Of a DNA stretch of 6,574 nt, positions 1-5,394 are shown piece after piece. Numbering within the stretch: position 1 is the first letter of the stretch; every line of letters starts with the position of its first letter. The stretch covers positions 1-6,574 of the forward strand of contig JAISCU010000169.1 in assembly GCA_031265345.1 (NCBI GenBank), written 5' to 3'. This DNA is from Bifidobacteriaceae bacterium. Lineage in GTDB: Bacteria; Actinomycetota; Actinomycetes; Actinomycetales; WQXJ01. The translations under genes were made by a program, and so were the position numbers. The notes under the pieces were generated by a model, which was given only the letters and a program-made list of their open reading frames with translations, ran no database searches and had not been told where the DNA came from.

Positions 1-77
1 CAGCCCTTGAGGCGCAGGAAGGCCGCCGCGACATCCTCGCCGTAATTCCCCAACGCGCGCCGCGGGTCCAATGCCAT
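1..77 (-). CDS. YraN / UPF0102 family protein, N-terminal fragment (runs off the left edge)
   Basis: Only the first 25 codons and part of the next are visible. The ATG is at 77-75, and an in-frame TGA lies about 40 nt upstream with no other start codon between, so this start is well fixed. An AGGG seven bases before the ATG can serve as a ribosome binding site. The visible peptide contains GNYGEDVAAAFLRLKG, which fits the conserved N-terminus of the UPF0102 (YraN) family: a Gly-x-x-Gly-Glu core followed by Ala-rich helix and a Leu-x-x-x-Gly. These are small (about 120 aa) proteins with an endonuclease-like fold and poorly defined role. In other actinobacteria yraN commonly follows the DUF2469 gene and precedes the comM and dprA homologues, which supports the call. 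Here a second signal peptidase gene sits between DUF2469 and yraN. The 95-nt gap before it shows no clear promoter, so it is probably in the same operon. Confidence 0.75.
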   Translation of the reverse strand, partial: MALDPRRALGNYGEDVAAAFLRLKG

Positions 78-172
78 AAGGACACCCTGGCCCCGATCGT
101 GGGTCCGGACTCCTCAGAAACAATATGCCTGTGGACAGCCGAATTCATCCCACGTATTTCATCCCGAAGCGG

Positions 173-895
173 TCAGGGCACACCCTCGAACACGTCCCCG
201 GGGTTGCGCAGCAGAGCGAAGCGCGACAGCGGCCACAGCCGGACCTTGGCCACGCCCACGACATCATCGAGAGACACTGCGCCGAGCAACTTGTCGGCCT
301 GGTGGTACCGGGAGTCCCCCGACTCAGGGCGGTTGTCGCCCATCACCCACAGCGCGCCCTCCGGCACCCGAACCGAGAACACCATGGCGGAGGGATCGGC
401 CCCCGGCATGATGTAGGTCTCACCCAAGGCCACACCGTTGACCGTCACCGGACTGCCCGGTCCGTCACAGGCGACCTGGTCGCCGCCCAGGCCTATGACC
501 CGCTTGATCACGAACTCCTCGGAGCTGGCGGGGGCCAGACCGAGCGCTTGGGCGAACCCCGCTAGCCAGGCGCCCAGGCCGGTCTCGTCGGGCAGGGCCG
601 TCTGTTGGTTGGACCAGCCGCCGGGGTCGTGGAAGACCACGATGTCGCCGCGATGGACTTTGAACGGACCCGGCGCCAGCTTGGACACGACCACTCGGTC
701 GTCGGCCTGAAGGGTCGGCTCCATCGACTGGGACGGAATGTAGAACGACTGTATGACGAAGGTTTTCAGCACGAAGGAGGCCACCAGCGTGGCCAGCAGC
801 GTGAAACCGATGTCGACCCAGAACGGGCGGTAGACGAGAGGGGCCGGTCCCGGGCGCCCGGCACCATGACGGGGCCCGCCCCGCAGTATCGTCAT
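173..895 (-). CDS. lepB: Type I signal peptidase, second copy (short form)
   Basis: This 240-aa protein is a serine-lysine membrane protease that cuts signal peptides from exported proteins on the outer face of the membrane. A short cytoplasmic N-terminus with Arg residues is followed by one membrane segment at about residues 27-49. The S26 boxes follow in order: the catalytic Ser57 within IPSQSMEPTL, the RGDIVVF strand at about 82-88, the catalytic Lys131 within KRVIGLGGD, and the GDNRPESGDSR box at about 186-196. Both catalytic residues are present, so it should be active. The ATG at 895 lies 24 nt after the DUF2469 stop, with only a weak GAAGA in front. It is clearly a paralogue of the copy at 1219-2271: both share the unusual segments DPGGW/NPGGW, ETYI and LLRNPG. 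It lacks the long N-terminal tail of that copy. Streptomycetes also carry clustered signal peptidase paralogues, so redundancy with different substrate preference is plausible but is inference. Confidence 0.93.
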   Translation of the reverse strand: MTILRGGPRHGAGRPGPAPLVYRPFWVDIGFTLLATLVASFVLKTFVIQSFYIPSQSMEPTLQADDRVVVSKLAPGPFKVHRGDIVVFHDPGGWSNQQTALPDETGLGAWLAGFAQALGLAPASSEEFVIKRVIGLGGDQVACDGPGSPVTVNGVALGETYIMPGADPSAMVFSVRVPEGALWVMGDNRPESGDSRYHQADKLLGAVSLDDVVGVAKVRLWPLSRFALLRNPGDVFEGVP

Positions 896-919
896 TCTTC
901 GAGCCTAGCCGCGCGAACG

Positions 920-1222
920 TCAGGGCAGATTGATGTCCGGCTTAGCGAGTTCCTCGATGTTGACGTCCTTGAACGTCACCACCCTGACGGAGCGCACGAA
1001 CCGGGCCGACCGGTAGACGTCCCAGACCCAGGCGTCGGCCATCTTGACTTCGAAGAAGACCTCGCCTCCGGCGGACCTGACCTGCAGGTCGACCTGGTTG
1101 GCCAGGTAGAAGCGTCGCTCCGTCTCGACCACGTAGCCGAACAGGGTGACCACATCGCGGTATTCGCGGTAAAGCGACAACTCGGCATCGGCCTCGTAGG
1201 ATTCGAGGTCCTCGGCGCTCAA
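920..1222 (-). CDS. DUF2469 family protein (actinobacterial conserved hypothetical)
   Basis: This 100-aa protein matches the small DUF2469 family found next to rnhB and lepB across Actinobacteria (Rv2901c in Mycobacterium tuberculosis). Visible family blocks are SAEDLESYE at the N-terminus, LYREYRDVV at about 17-25, VVETERRFYLANQVDLQVR at about 31-49, ADAWVWDVYR at about 62-71 and VVTFKDVNIEEL near the C-terminus. It has no membrane segment or signal peptide and no Cys. Its function is unknown. The start is TTG at 1222-1220: a strong GGAGGT lies at normal distance in front of it, and the family begins with Met-Ser-Ala-Glu-Asp. The TTG overlaps the lepB1 stop codon as TTGA, which points to coupled translation. 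The conservation of this neighbourhood suggests a link to export or to RNA/DNA housekeeping, but nothing in the sequence shows which. Confidence 0.93.
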   Translation of the reverse strand: MSAEDLESYEADAELSLYREYRDVVTLFGYVVETERRFYLANQVDLQVRSAGGEVFFEVKMADAWVWDVYRSARFVRSVRVVTFKDVNIEELAKPDINLP

Positions 1223-2271
1223 CGGCCACCTCCATCGGGTGGCGGGACGGCAGCAAACACCTGACCAGGGTTCCGCAACAACGAGAAGCGGTCAAGCGGC
1301 CAGGTGCGCACCTGCGCCACGCCGACCACCCCGTCGAGCGCGACCGCCCCGCCGAGCGGCTGGTCCATATGGGCGCGGGAGTCGGCGGAGTGGTCGCGGT
1401 TGTCGCCCATCACCCAGATGGCGTCGGGAGGCACCACGACCGAGAATTTGGCGGACGATGGCGCCGCCCCGGCAGCGATGTACGTCTCGTCCAGCGCCAC
1501 ACCGTTGACAGTCACAGGGCTCCCGTCACCGTCGCAAGCAACCCGGTCACCCGCCAACCCGATCACCCGCTTGATCAGGAAGTCCTTCGAATCGGCCGGG
1601 GCCAGGCCGATCGCCTCAGCCACGGACCTGATCGCGCCCCACAGGCCGCCTGGGGACGGCACCGGCTCGCCCTGGGTGACCCAGCCGCCGGGGTTCTCGA
1701 ACACCACCACGTCGCCGCGATGGACGTCCAGCACGCCCGGCGCCAGTTTTGTCACCAGCACCCGGTCGAGCCGCTCCAGGGTGGGCTCCATCGACTCGGA
1801 CGGGATATAGAAGGACTGGATCAGGAAGGTCTTGAGCAGGAATGACAGGATCACCGCCGAGACGACCACGAAAGCGGCGTCCTTCAAGAAGCGGACCAGC
1901 AGCCGTTCGGGTTTCTTGGTCTTGCGGTGTTCCGGCAGACGATGCCGCCCGCCCGTGTCTTTGCCGTCACCGTCCGGGTTCTCGCCGGGCGCCTCGCCGC
2001 CGCTGACCTGCGTGCCGGCGCCGACCTGCGTGCCGGCGCCGAGAGCGGCGGGGCGAGCCGGGAAGGCGGCATCGTGCGCCATATCCGCCGCGCCTCGGGG
2101 CGAGGCCTGGCTCGCGCCAACCACGCTGGGGGCCGCGTGACGGGCGGCCCTGCGATTGCCAGTATCCGCCTGCGGCGGCGCGGGTGCGCCACCAGACCGG
2201 CGCACGGGGGGCTGGGCGGGGTCCGTCACCGTGCCCGGCCCTTCGCCATTGCTACCAAGGTCGTCCGACAC
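1219..2271 (-). CDS. lepB: Type I signal peptidase, first copy with long cytoplasmic tail
   Basis: This 350-aa type I signal peptidase has the same fold as the copy at 173-895 but carries about 130 extra N-terminal residues. The tail (1-108) is rich in Ala, Pro, Gly and Asp, likely disordered, and holds a perfect duplication of the hexapeptide GAGTQV at residues 78-89. A basic stretch (about 109-130, many Arg/Lys/His) precedes a single membrane helix at about 131-151. The catalytic boxes follow: Ser160 in IPSESMEPTL, RGDVVVF at about 185-191, Lys234 in KRVIGLAGD, and GDNRDHSADSR at about 289-299. All active-site residues are intact. The GTG start at 2271 comes 4 nt after the rnhB stop, with an AGAGG rather close in front. 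Coupling to rnhB would explain the poor spacing. A later start cannot be excluded, because the tail is not conserved; the catalytic part does not depend on this choice. The 3' end overlaps the DUF2469 start. Confidence 0.93.
   Translation of the reverse strand: MSDDLGSNGEGPGTVTDPAQPPVRRSGGAPAPPQADTGNRRAARHAAPSVVGASQASPRGAADMAHDAAFPARPAALGAGTQVGAGTQVSGGEAPGENPDGDGKDTGGRHRLPEHRKTKKPERLLVRFLKDAAFVVVSAVILSFLLKTFLIQSFYIPSESMEPTLERLDRVLVTKLAPGVLDVHRGDVVVFENPGGWVTQGEPVPSPGGLWGAIRSVAEAIGLAPADSKDFLIKRVIGLAGDRVACDGDGSPVTVNGVALDETYIAAGAAPSSAKFSVVVPPDAIWVMGDNRDHSADSRAHMDQPLGGAVALDGVVGVAQVRTWPLDRFSLLRNPGQVFAAVPPPDGGGR
2005..2040. repeat. Two perfect 18-bp tandem units inside lepB1
   Basis: The unit gacctgcgtgccggcgcc occurs twice back to back (2005-2022 and 2023-2040). 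Read on the minus strand it adds the hexapeptide GAGTQV twice to the disordered tail of the signal peptidase. The 18-bp length keeps the frame. It looks like recent replication slippage. Confidence 0.95.
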
Positions 2272-2275
2272 CCCT

Positions 2276-3004
2276 CTAGCCTCTCACGTCCGGGCCGTCT
2301 TGGCTGGGCAAAGCCCACGATTGACGATGCTCGGGCGAGGGACCGTGCCGCCGCAACGCCGCCAAGTGGGCCGGGGAGCCATAGCCCTTGTTGGCCTCCC
2401 AACCATAATCGGGCCAGGCCTGGGCTAATTCGTCCATCCGTGCGTCGCGGGCCACTTTGGCGAGCACCGACGCGGCAGCGACGGAGGCGCAGCGCAGGTC
2501 GGCCTTGACCTTCATGTGGACCCGCCAGGGCGCCTCGGGCTCAGCGGCGAACAGATCGGCGGCCGGGCTCAACCAGTTGTGTTTGCCGTCCAGGATGATC
2601 GTCTCGGGCCCCGGCGCGGGCCTCAGCGCGGGCCCGTGGGCAGGCCCGTCCCCCGGTGCGTCTGCGAGCCATTGCCCAAGCCCGGCCAACGCCCGGCGGC
2701 CCGCCAGGTGCAAAGCGCCGACGATGCCGTGCTGGTCGACTTCTGGTGCGCTGGCCCACCCGAGCGACCGCCCTATTCCCCATTCGGCCAGGCGCGGAAC
2801 CAGGTGCAGACGCTGGGCTCGGGTGAGTAGTTTGGAATCTGCCAGGCCGGTCGGCGGCGGCGGCGTCTCAGCGTCGACCGCGACTACCCCCACGCAGACC
2901 GGCCCGGCCAGGGCGCCGCGTCCTACTTCATCCATGCCTCCGACGGACGCGGCGCCCTGCCCGATCAAGGAGTGTTCGGTCTCCAGCGTGGGCAAGGCGG
3001 GCAT
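2276..3004 (-). CDS. rnhB: Ribonuclease HII
   Basis: This 242-aa enzyme removes single ribonucleotides and RNA stretches from DNA duplexes in the cytoplasm. The four-carboxylate site of the family is complete: Asp25 and Glu26 in GMDEVGRGALAGPV, Asp139 in IILDGKHNWL, and Asp169 in KVKADLRCASVAAASVLAK. LADSKLL at about 54-60 and the C-terminal NKGYGSPAHLAALRRHGPSP at about 205-224 are also typical. The ATG at 3004 begins 56 nt after the rplS stop and no strong ribosome binding site is seen. It ends with TAG four bases before the lepB1 GTG. Residues about 116-133 form a Gly/Pro/Ala-rich insert between the helix after Leu-Gly-Gln-Trp and the Asp139 strand; this looks like a low-complexity loop and should not harm the active site. 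The order rplS, lepB, rnhB, DUF2469 is the usual actinobacterial neighbourhood, though here rnhB comes before lepB. Confidence 0.96.
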   Translation of the reverse strand: MPALPTLETEHSLIGQGAASVGGMDEVGRGALAGPVCVGVVAVDAETPPPPTGLADSKLLTRAQRLHLVPRLAEWGIGRSLGWASAPEVDQHGIVGALHLAGRRALAGLGQWLADAPGDGPAHGPALRPAPGPETIILDGKHNWLSPAADLFAAEPEAPWRVHMKVKADLRCASVAAASVLAKVARDARMDELAQAWPDYGWEANKGYGSPAHLAALRRHGPSPEHRQSWALPSQDGPDVRG

Positions 3005-3060
3005 CGGGGATCGGGCCGCTGTCTTCGGATCGGCTACCGGCGAGCGCAGGACCGCCAGCC

Positions 3061-3423
3061 TCAGGACTGGGCCGGCCTGGCTTCGCGGCGCTCGCGGATC
3101 TTGGCGGCCTTGCCGCGCCGTCCGCGCAGGTAATAGAGCTTGGCCCGGCGCACATCGCCCAGGGAGACCACTTCGATCTGGTCGATCACCGGCGAATGGA
3201 GCGGGAACGTGCGCTCGACTCCCACGCCGAACGAGATCTTGCGGACTTTGAAAGTGGCCCTGATCCCCTCTCCGGCGCGGGCGATGACCACGCCTTTGAA
3301 AATCTGGACCCGGGAACGCGCCCCTTCGACGACCTTCACATGGACTTTCACAGTGTCACCGGGCCGGAACTGGGGGAGGTCCTGCTTCAGGGACGGCTGG
3401 TCGACTGGGTCTAGGCGATGCAT
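3061..3423 (-). CDS. rplS: 50S ribosomal protein L19
   Basis: This 120-aa protein is bacterial L19, which sits at the interface of the 30S and 50S subunits. The N-terminus [19 protein letters not shown] matches the family opening. [45 protein letters not shown] and [15 protein letters not shown] follow in order. Length is normal. The ATG at 3423 is set by this conserved start and by a GAGGAAG ribosome binding site (3440-3434) ten bases upstream; an open frame continues far upstream to 3834 but is not L19-like. It is the first gene of the minus-strand operon, with a candidate promoter at 3574-3602 and a leader of about 145 nt. In many bacteria rplS follows trmD, rimM and rpsP; those genes are absent here, so rplS has its own promoter in this genome. 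Confidence 0.97.
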   Translation of the reverse strand: MHRLDPVDQPSLKQDLPQFRPGDTVKVHVKVVEGARSRVQIFKGVVIARAGEGIRATFKVRKISFGVGVERTFPLHSPVIDQIEVVSLGDVRRAKLYYLRGRRGKAAKIRERREARPAQS

Positions 3424-3567
3424 GGCAACTGCGCTTCCTCGCTTGTCGCCGCGGGCCGCAAGCGGAATCGGGCAGCCCAAGCGGCTGCGGTTCGACTTGA
3501 GATTGAGCCGGTGCCACACCCCTTGATCTCGACCCCCTGCGGCAGGCGAGCAGGCGCGACGCACCGA
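3424..3567 (-). promoter_or_regulatory. rplS 5' leader with alternative hairpins
   Basis: The predicted transcript has two clear stems. The upstream one (3472-3488) pairs gcagcc with ggctgc around a five-base loop. The downstream one (3440-3464) pairs CGCTTG with CAAGCG and ends at the first base of the ribosome binding site. The sequence CGCTTG also occurs in the upstream hairpin (3483-3478), so CAAGCG can pair with either copy but not both at once. Such an arrangement next to the start codon is what an autogenous ribosomal-protein leader would look like. L19 leaders are known in Firmicutes; homology to those is not claimed. Confidence 0.35.
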
Positions 3568-3573
3568 ACCGAC

Positions 3574-3602
3574 ATTGTGCCATATTCGGTGGCGGCGGCC
3601 AA
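3574..3602 (-). promoter_or_regulatory. Candidate sigma-A promoter for rplS
   Basis: On the minus strand TTGGCC (3602-3597) and CACAAT (3579-3574) are separated by exactly 17 bases. Each matches four of six consensus positions, and a TG one base before the -10 box gives an extended -10. Transcription would start near 3567, about 145 nt before the rplS ATG. Confidence 0.55.
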
Positions 3603-3668
3603 ACGGGCGGCCCGGATTGGCCGGGGCGGCCTGGCGACTTGGGGCGGCGCGCGACGCGGCCCGGGGCC

Positions 3669-3698
3669 GGCCCGAGTCCGGCCCGAGTCCGGCCCGAG
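3669..3698. repeat. 11-bp tandem repeat, about 2.7 copies
   Basis: The unit ggcccgagtcc is repeated at 3669-3679 and 3680-3690 and continues as ggcccgag at 3691-3698. It lies in the gene-free stretch upstream of the rplS promoter. No function is evident. Confidence 0.9.
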
Positions 3699-3710
3699 AC
3701 AAGGCCGGGC

Positions 3711-3747
3711 GGGGGGGCAGACCCGACCGGGACGTCGCTGCCCCCTT
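3711..3747 (+). terminator. Strong G/C hairpin followed by a short T-rich stretch
   Basis: gggggcag (3713-3720) pairs perfectly with ctgccccc (3738-3745), and two G-T pairs can extend the stem to 3711/3747. The plus strand continues ttatccttg, which is weakly T-rich. As a plus-strand terminator it would stop antisense transcripts leaving the rplS region, because no plus-strand gene lies to the left. It could instead be a structural barrier between the two divergent gene blocks or a protein-binding palindrome. Confidence 0.35.
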
Positions 3748-3765
3748 ATCCTTGATGTCACGCGT

Positions 3766-3795
3766 TTGTCCAGCGATCATTGATAAACGTATCTT
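3766..3795 (+). promoter_or_regulatory. Possible plus-strand promoter in AT-richer island
   Basis: TTGTCC (3766-3771) and TATCTT (3790-3795) are 18 bases apart, each four of six to the sigma-A consensus. They sit in the most AT-rich part of the window (about 3745-3835). If used, the promoter would give the gene at 4270 a leader of nearly 470 nt. No better candidate was found nearer to that gene. Confidence 0.22.
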
Positions 3796-3957
3796 TCCCA
3801 TCTTTCTGAAGACCGGACGGCGAGCCTCATACAACGGCCCCGCAAGATCGTCTAGAGACCCGTGGCCGGGTTCGCCCTGGGCGGCTTCGATTCAGTCGAC
3901 CGCTGCGGCCTCTCGCCGACCGAGAGCCCCGCGAACGGCGCGCTCAGTTGCGCTTCC

Positions 3958-3994
3958 CTTCGACGGCCCCCGCGACGCGCGGGCTCGGTCGAAG
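3958..3994. repeat. Long imperfect palindrome
   Basis: cttcgac (3958-3964) pairs with gtcgaag (3988-3994). Inside it, cccgcg (3969-3974) pairs with cgcggg (3978-3983) around a three-base loop. Thirteen base pairs are separated by one symmetric internal loop of four bases per side. It could be an RNA stem in the leader of the downstream gene or an operator. Confidence 0.6.
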
Positions 3995-4180
3995 CTTGGC
4001 CGGGGTTTGGGACAACGACTTCCTCCGTCGCCCAGTCGGGGTACGCCAGTCGGCTGCACCCACCAACCGCCTCGACCACCGTTCAGCCGCCTAGCTGCAA
4101 AGACACCAGGGCCTGTGGGACTTGCCCAGAATTCTCGGATCACGGCTTTCGTTTCAGCGCAAATGGTTGGCAAAGTGAAC

Positions 4181-4230
4181 CCCCGAGTTCGGGGACAGGC
4201 CGCAGCGGCACCGTCGCCCGTCCTGCGGCC
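4181..4230 (+). other. Two adjacent hairpins ahead of the E1-like gene
   Basis: The first is ccccg-agtt-cgggg (4181-4194). The second starts three bases later and pairs ggccgcag (4198-4205) with ctgcggcc (4223-4230), an 8-bp perfect stem with a 17-base loop. Neither is followed by a T-tract, so simple termination is unlikely. They could affect translation of the gene at 4270. Confidence 0.4.
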
Positions 4231-4269
4231 AAAAGGCCTCACGACCAACCAAGACAAGGGGAAAAGGCA

Positions 4270-5352
4270 ATGAAGCTAAAGAGTGGGCTGCGCGTCCTGT
4301 GGCGGAACCAGAAAGAGATCCAGATCGGGGCCGATCCACAACTCGCGCGGACCTTCCAGATCGAGCATCCTCGCGAGTTCGACGTCCTGCGCATGCTGGA
4401 GACCGACTGCACCGCCGCGCAGCTGAGGCGGGAGCTGGCCAACTTCGGGGGCCGCCGCGAGCGAGTCGACCAGTTGCTCGCGGAACTGCGCGACGCGGGT
4501 CTGTTGACCGCCCACGGTCGCGGCCAGACGGCGGAGATGCAGGTGCCGCCCGCCAGCCGCGAGCTGTTGGCGCCGGAGGCCGAGTCGCGGGCACTGGTCG
4601 AAGGCGACGGCTGGAAGACTCTGGCCCGGCGCTCGAACCAACGGGTCAGCGTCTACGGCCTGGGCCGCACGGGCGCCCACATCGCGCTCTGTCTGGCCGC
4701 CAGCGGAGTTGGCACGCTTCAACTCCACGACCCGGAGCCGGTGCGCCCGCGCGACCGCGGCCAGATCTACGACCGCGACGACGTGGGCCAGCCCCGCGCG
4801 GAGATACTGGCCGAGATCGTGAACCGGCACGGTTTCGACTGCGAGGCGCGTTTCCGGGGTCGTTTCGCGAAGCCCGATGCCGCCGTCCTGGTCGGCTACG
4901 AAGTGGCAGACCCGACCAGAGCGGCCTTTCTGGCCTCGCACGGGATAGACCATCTGTCGGTGGTGATCAGCGAATTGAGCATCACCTGCGGGCCGTGGGT
5001 GCCGAGGGGCGCCGGTCCGTGCCTCCGCTGCCAGCGCCTCTGGGCGGCCGACGACGATCCCTGCTGGCCGGGCCTGGCGACCCAGCGTTTCGTGCGGTCG
5101 GTCGTGGCCAGCCGCGGCGAGGATTCGAATCTGGCGGCCGCCATGGGCGGCCTGGCCTCGGCACAGGTGCTGCAGGCGTTGGGCGGCCACCTGCCGGACA
5201 CGGTGGGCCACACGGCGACCATGGCCCTGCCTTCCTACCACCTGGACTGGAGCGAGCTGAAAGTCCACCCGAAATGCAATTCCCACAACCTGCGACCGCG
5301 GCGCCCGGTCGCCTGGAACCCGCCCCCGGTCCTGCCGCTGCCCCCGGTCTGA
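4270..5352 (+). CDS. ThiF/E1-like protein, TOMM leader peptide-binding (cyclodehydratase) family
   Basis: This 360-aa protein has two parts. Residues 1-80 resemble a winged-helix RiPP recognition element: LRVLWRNQKEIQIGADPQ, then a helical stretch ending AELRDAGLL. Residues about 125-345 form an E1-like Rossmann domain: GLGRTGAHIAL (Gly130, Gly132, Gly135) and Asp154 in LHDPEPV. Later come GPCLRCQRLW (Cys251, Cys254), DPCWPGLATQ and HPKCNSH (Cys336). This pattern is typical of proteins annotated as TOMM precursor leader peptide-binding proteins. Such proteins present a precursor peptide to a YcaO partner for azoline formation. No YcaO gene or precursor peptide is visible here. In mycobacteria and streptomycetes a similar orphan lies near uvrD2, so it may have a conserved role other than toxin or antibiotic synthesis. 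The ATG at 4270 is set by AAGGGGA seven bases upstream and by the family-like N-terminus. The frame is open upstream to 3862, but that part looks non-coding. The C-terminus is Pro-rich. Confidence 0.82.
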   Translation: MKLKSGLRVLWRNQKEIQIGADPQLARTFQIEHPREFDVLRMLETDCTAAQLRRELANFGGRRERVDQLLAELRDAGLLTAHGRGQTAEMQVPPASRELLAPEAESRALVEGDGWKTLARRSNQRVSVYGLGRTGAHIALCLAASGVGTLQLHDPEPVRPRDRGQIYDRDDVGQPRAEILAEIVNRHGFDCEARFRGRFAKPDAAVLVGYEVADPTRAAFLASHGIDHLSVVISELSITCGPWVPRGAGPCLRCQRLWAADDDPCWPGLATQRFVRSVVASRGEDSNLAAAMGGLASAQVLQALGGHLPDTVGHTATMALPSYHLDWSELKVHPKCNSHNLRPRRPVAWNPPPVLPLPPV

Positions 5353-5359
5353 GTGGCCT

Positions 5360-5376
5360 CGCGGCGCGTTGCCGCG
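5360..5376 (+). terminator. Hairpin just after the E1-like gene
   Basis: cgcggc (5360-5365) pairs with gccgcg (5371-5376) around a five-base loop, starting eight bases past the stop codon. There is no T-tract. Stems of this kind often end genes in Actinobacteria, but the signal is weak. Confidence 0.3.
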
Positions 5377-5394
5377 CGGGTTCCGCTTGGATTG

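Larger units (their letters stand above)
3796..4269 (+). other. Gene-free stretch upstream of the E1-like gene, with several hairpins
   Basis: About 470 bases hold no recognisable protein or RNA gene. I looked for tRNA, tmRNA, RNase P RNA and signal recognition particle RNA signatures on both strands and saw none. Inverted repeats seen are: 3910-3926 (ctctcg/cgagag), 3958-3994 (a two-part stem of 7 and 6 bp with a 4x4 internal loop), 4181-4194 (ccccg/cgggg) and 4198-4230 (an 8-bp stem). The last two are back to back and end 39 nt before the start codon. An AAGGGGA ribosome binding site lies just before the ATG at 4270. Confidence 0.5.

Noticed and set aside
130..138. A near match to the high-GC actinobacterial DnaA box (minus strand CTGTCCACA)
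   Set aside because: It is a single site with one mismatch, in a gap within an operon far from any origin features; chance is the simplest explanation.
3490..3530. tRNA T-arm-like string ggttcga on the plus strand near 3490
   Set aside because: No T-stem, acceptor stem or anticodon arm can be drawn around it.
3740..3775. A possible second minus-strand promoter (TGGACA then GATAAG, 16-base spacing)
   Set aside because: The -10 element lacks the final T and would start transcription inside a strong hairpin; the promoter at 3574-3602 is a better explanation for rplS.
3424..3834. Upstream in-frame extension of rplS (to 257 aa)
   Set aside because: L19 proteins start at the Met-x-x-Leu-Asp seen at 3423, a ribosome binding site precedes it, and the extension covers the promoter and tandem repeats.
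3862..4269. Upstream in-frame extension of the E1-like gene (to 496 aa)
   Set aside because: The extension has no family similarity, its composition is unlike the gene, and the ATG at 4270 has a good ribosome binding site and the family's normal N-terminus.
4276..5286. A 336-codon open frame on the minus strand
   Set aside because: It is antisense to the E1-like gene, has no recognisable motif, and the plus-strand gene in the same place is clearly conserved.
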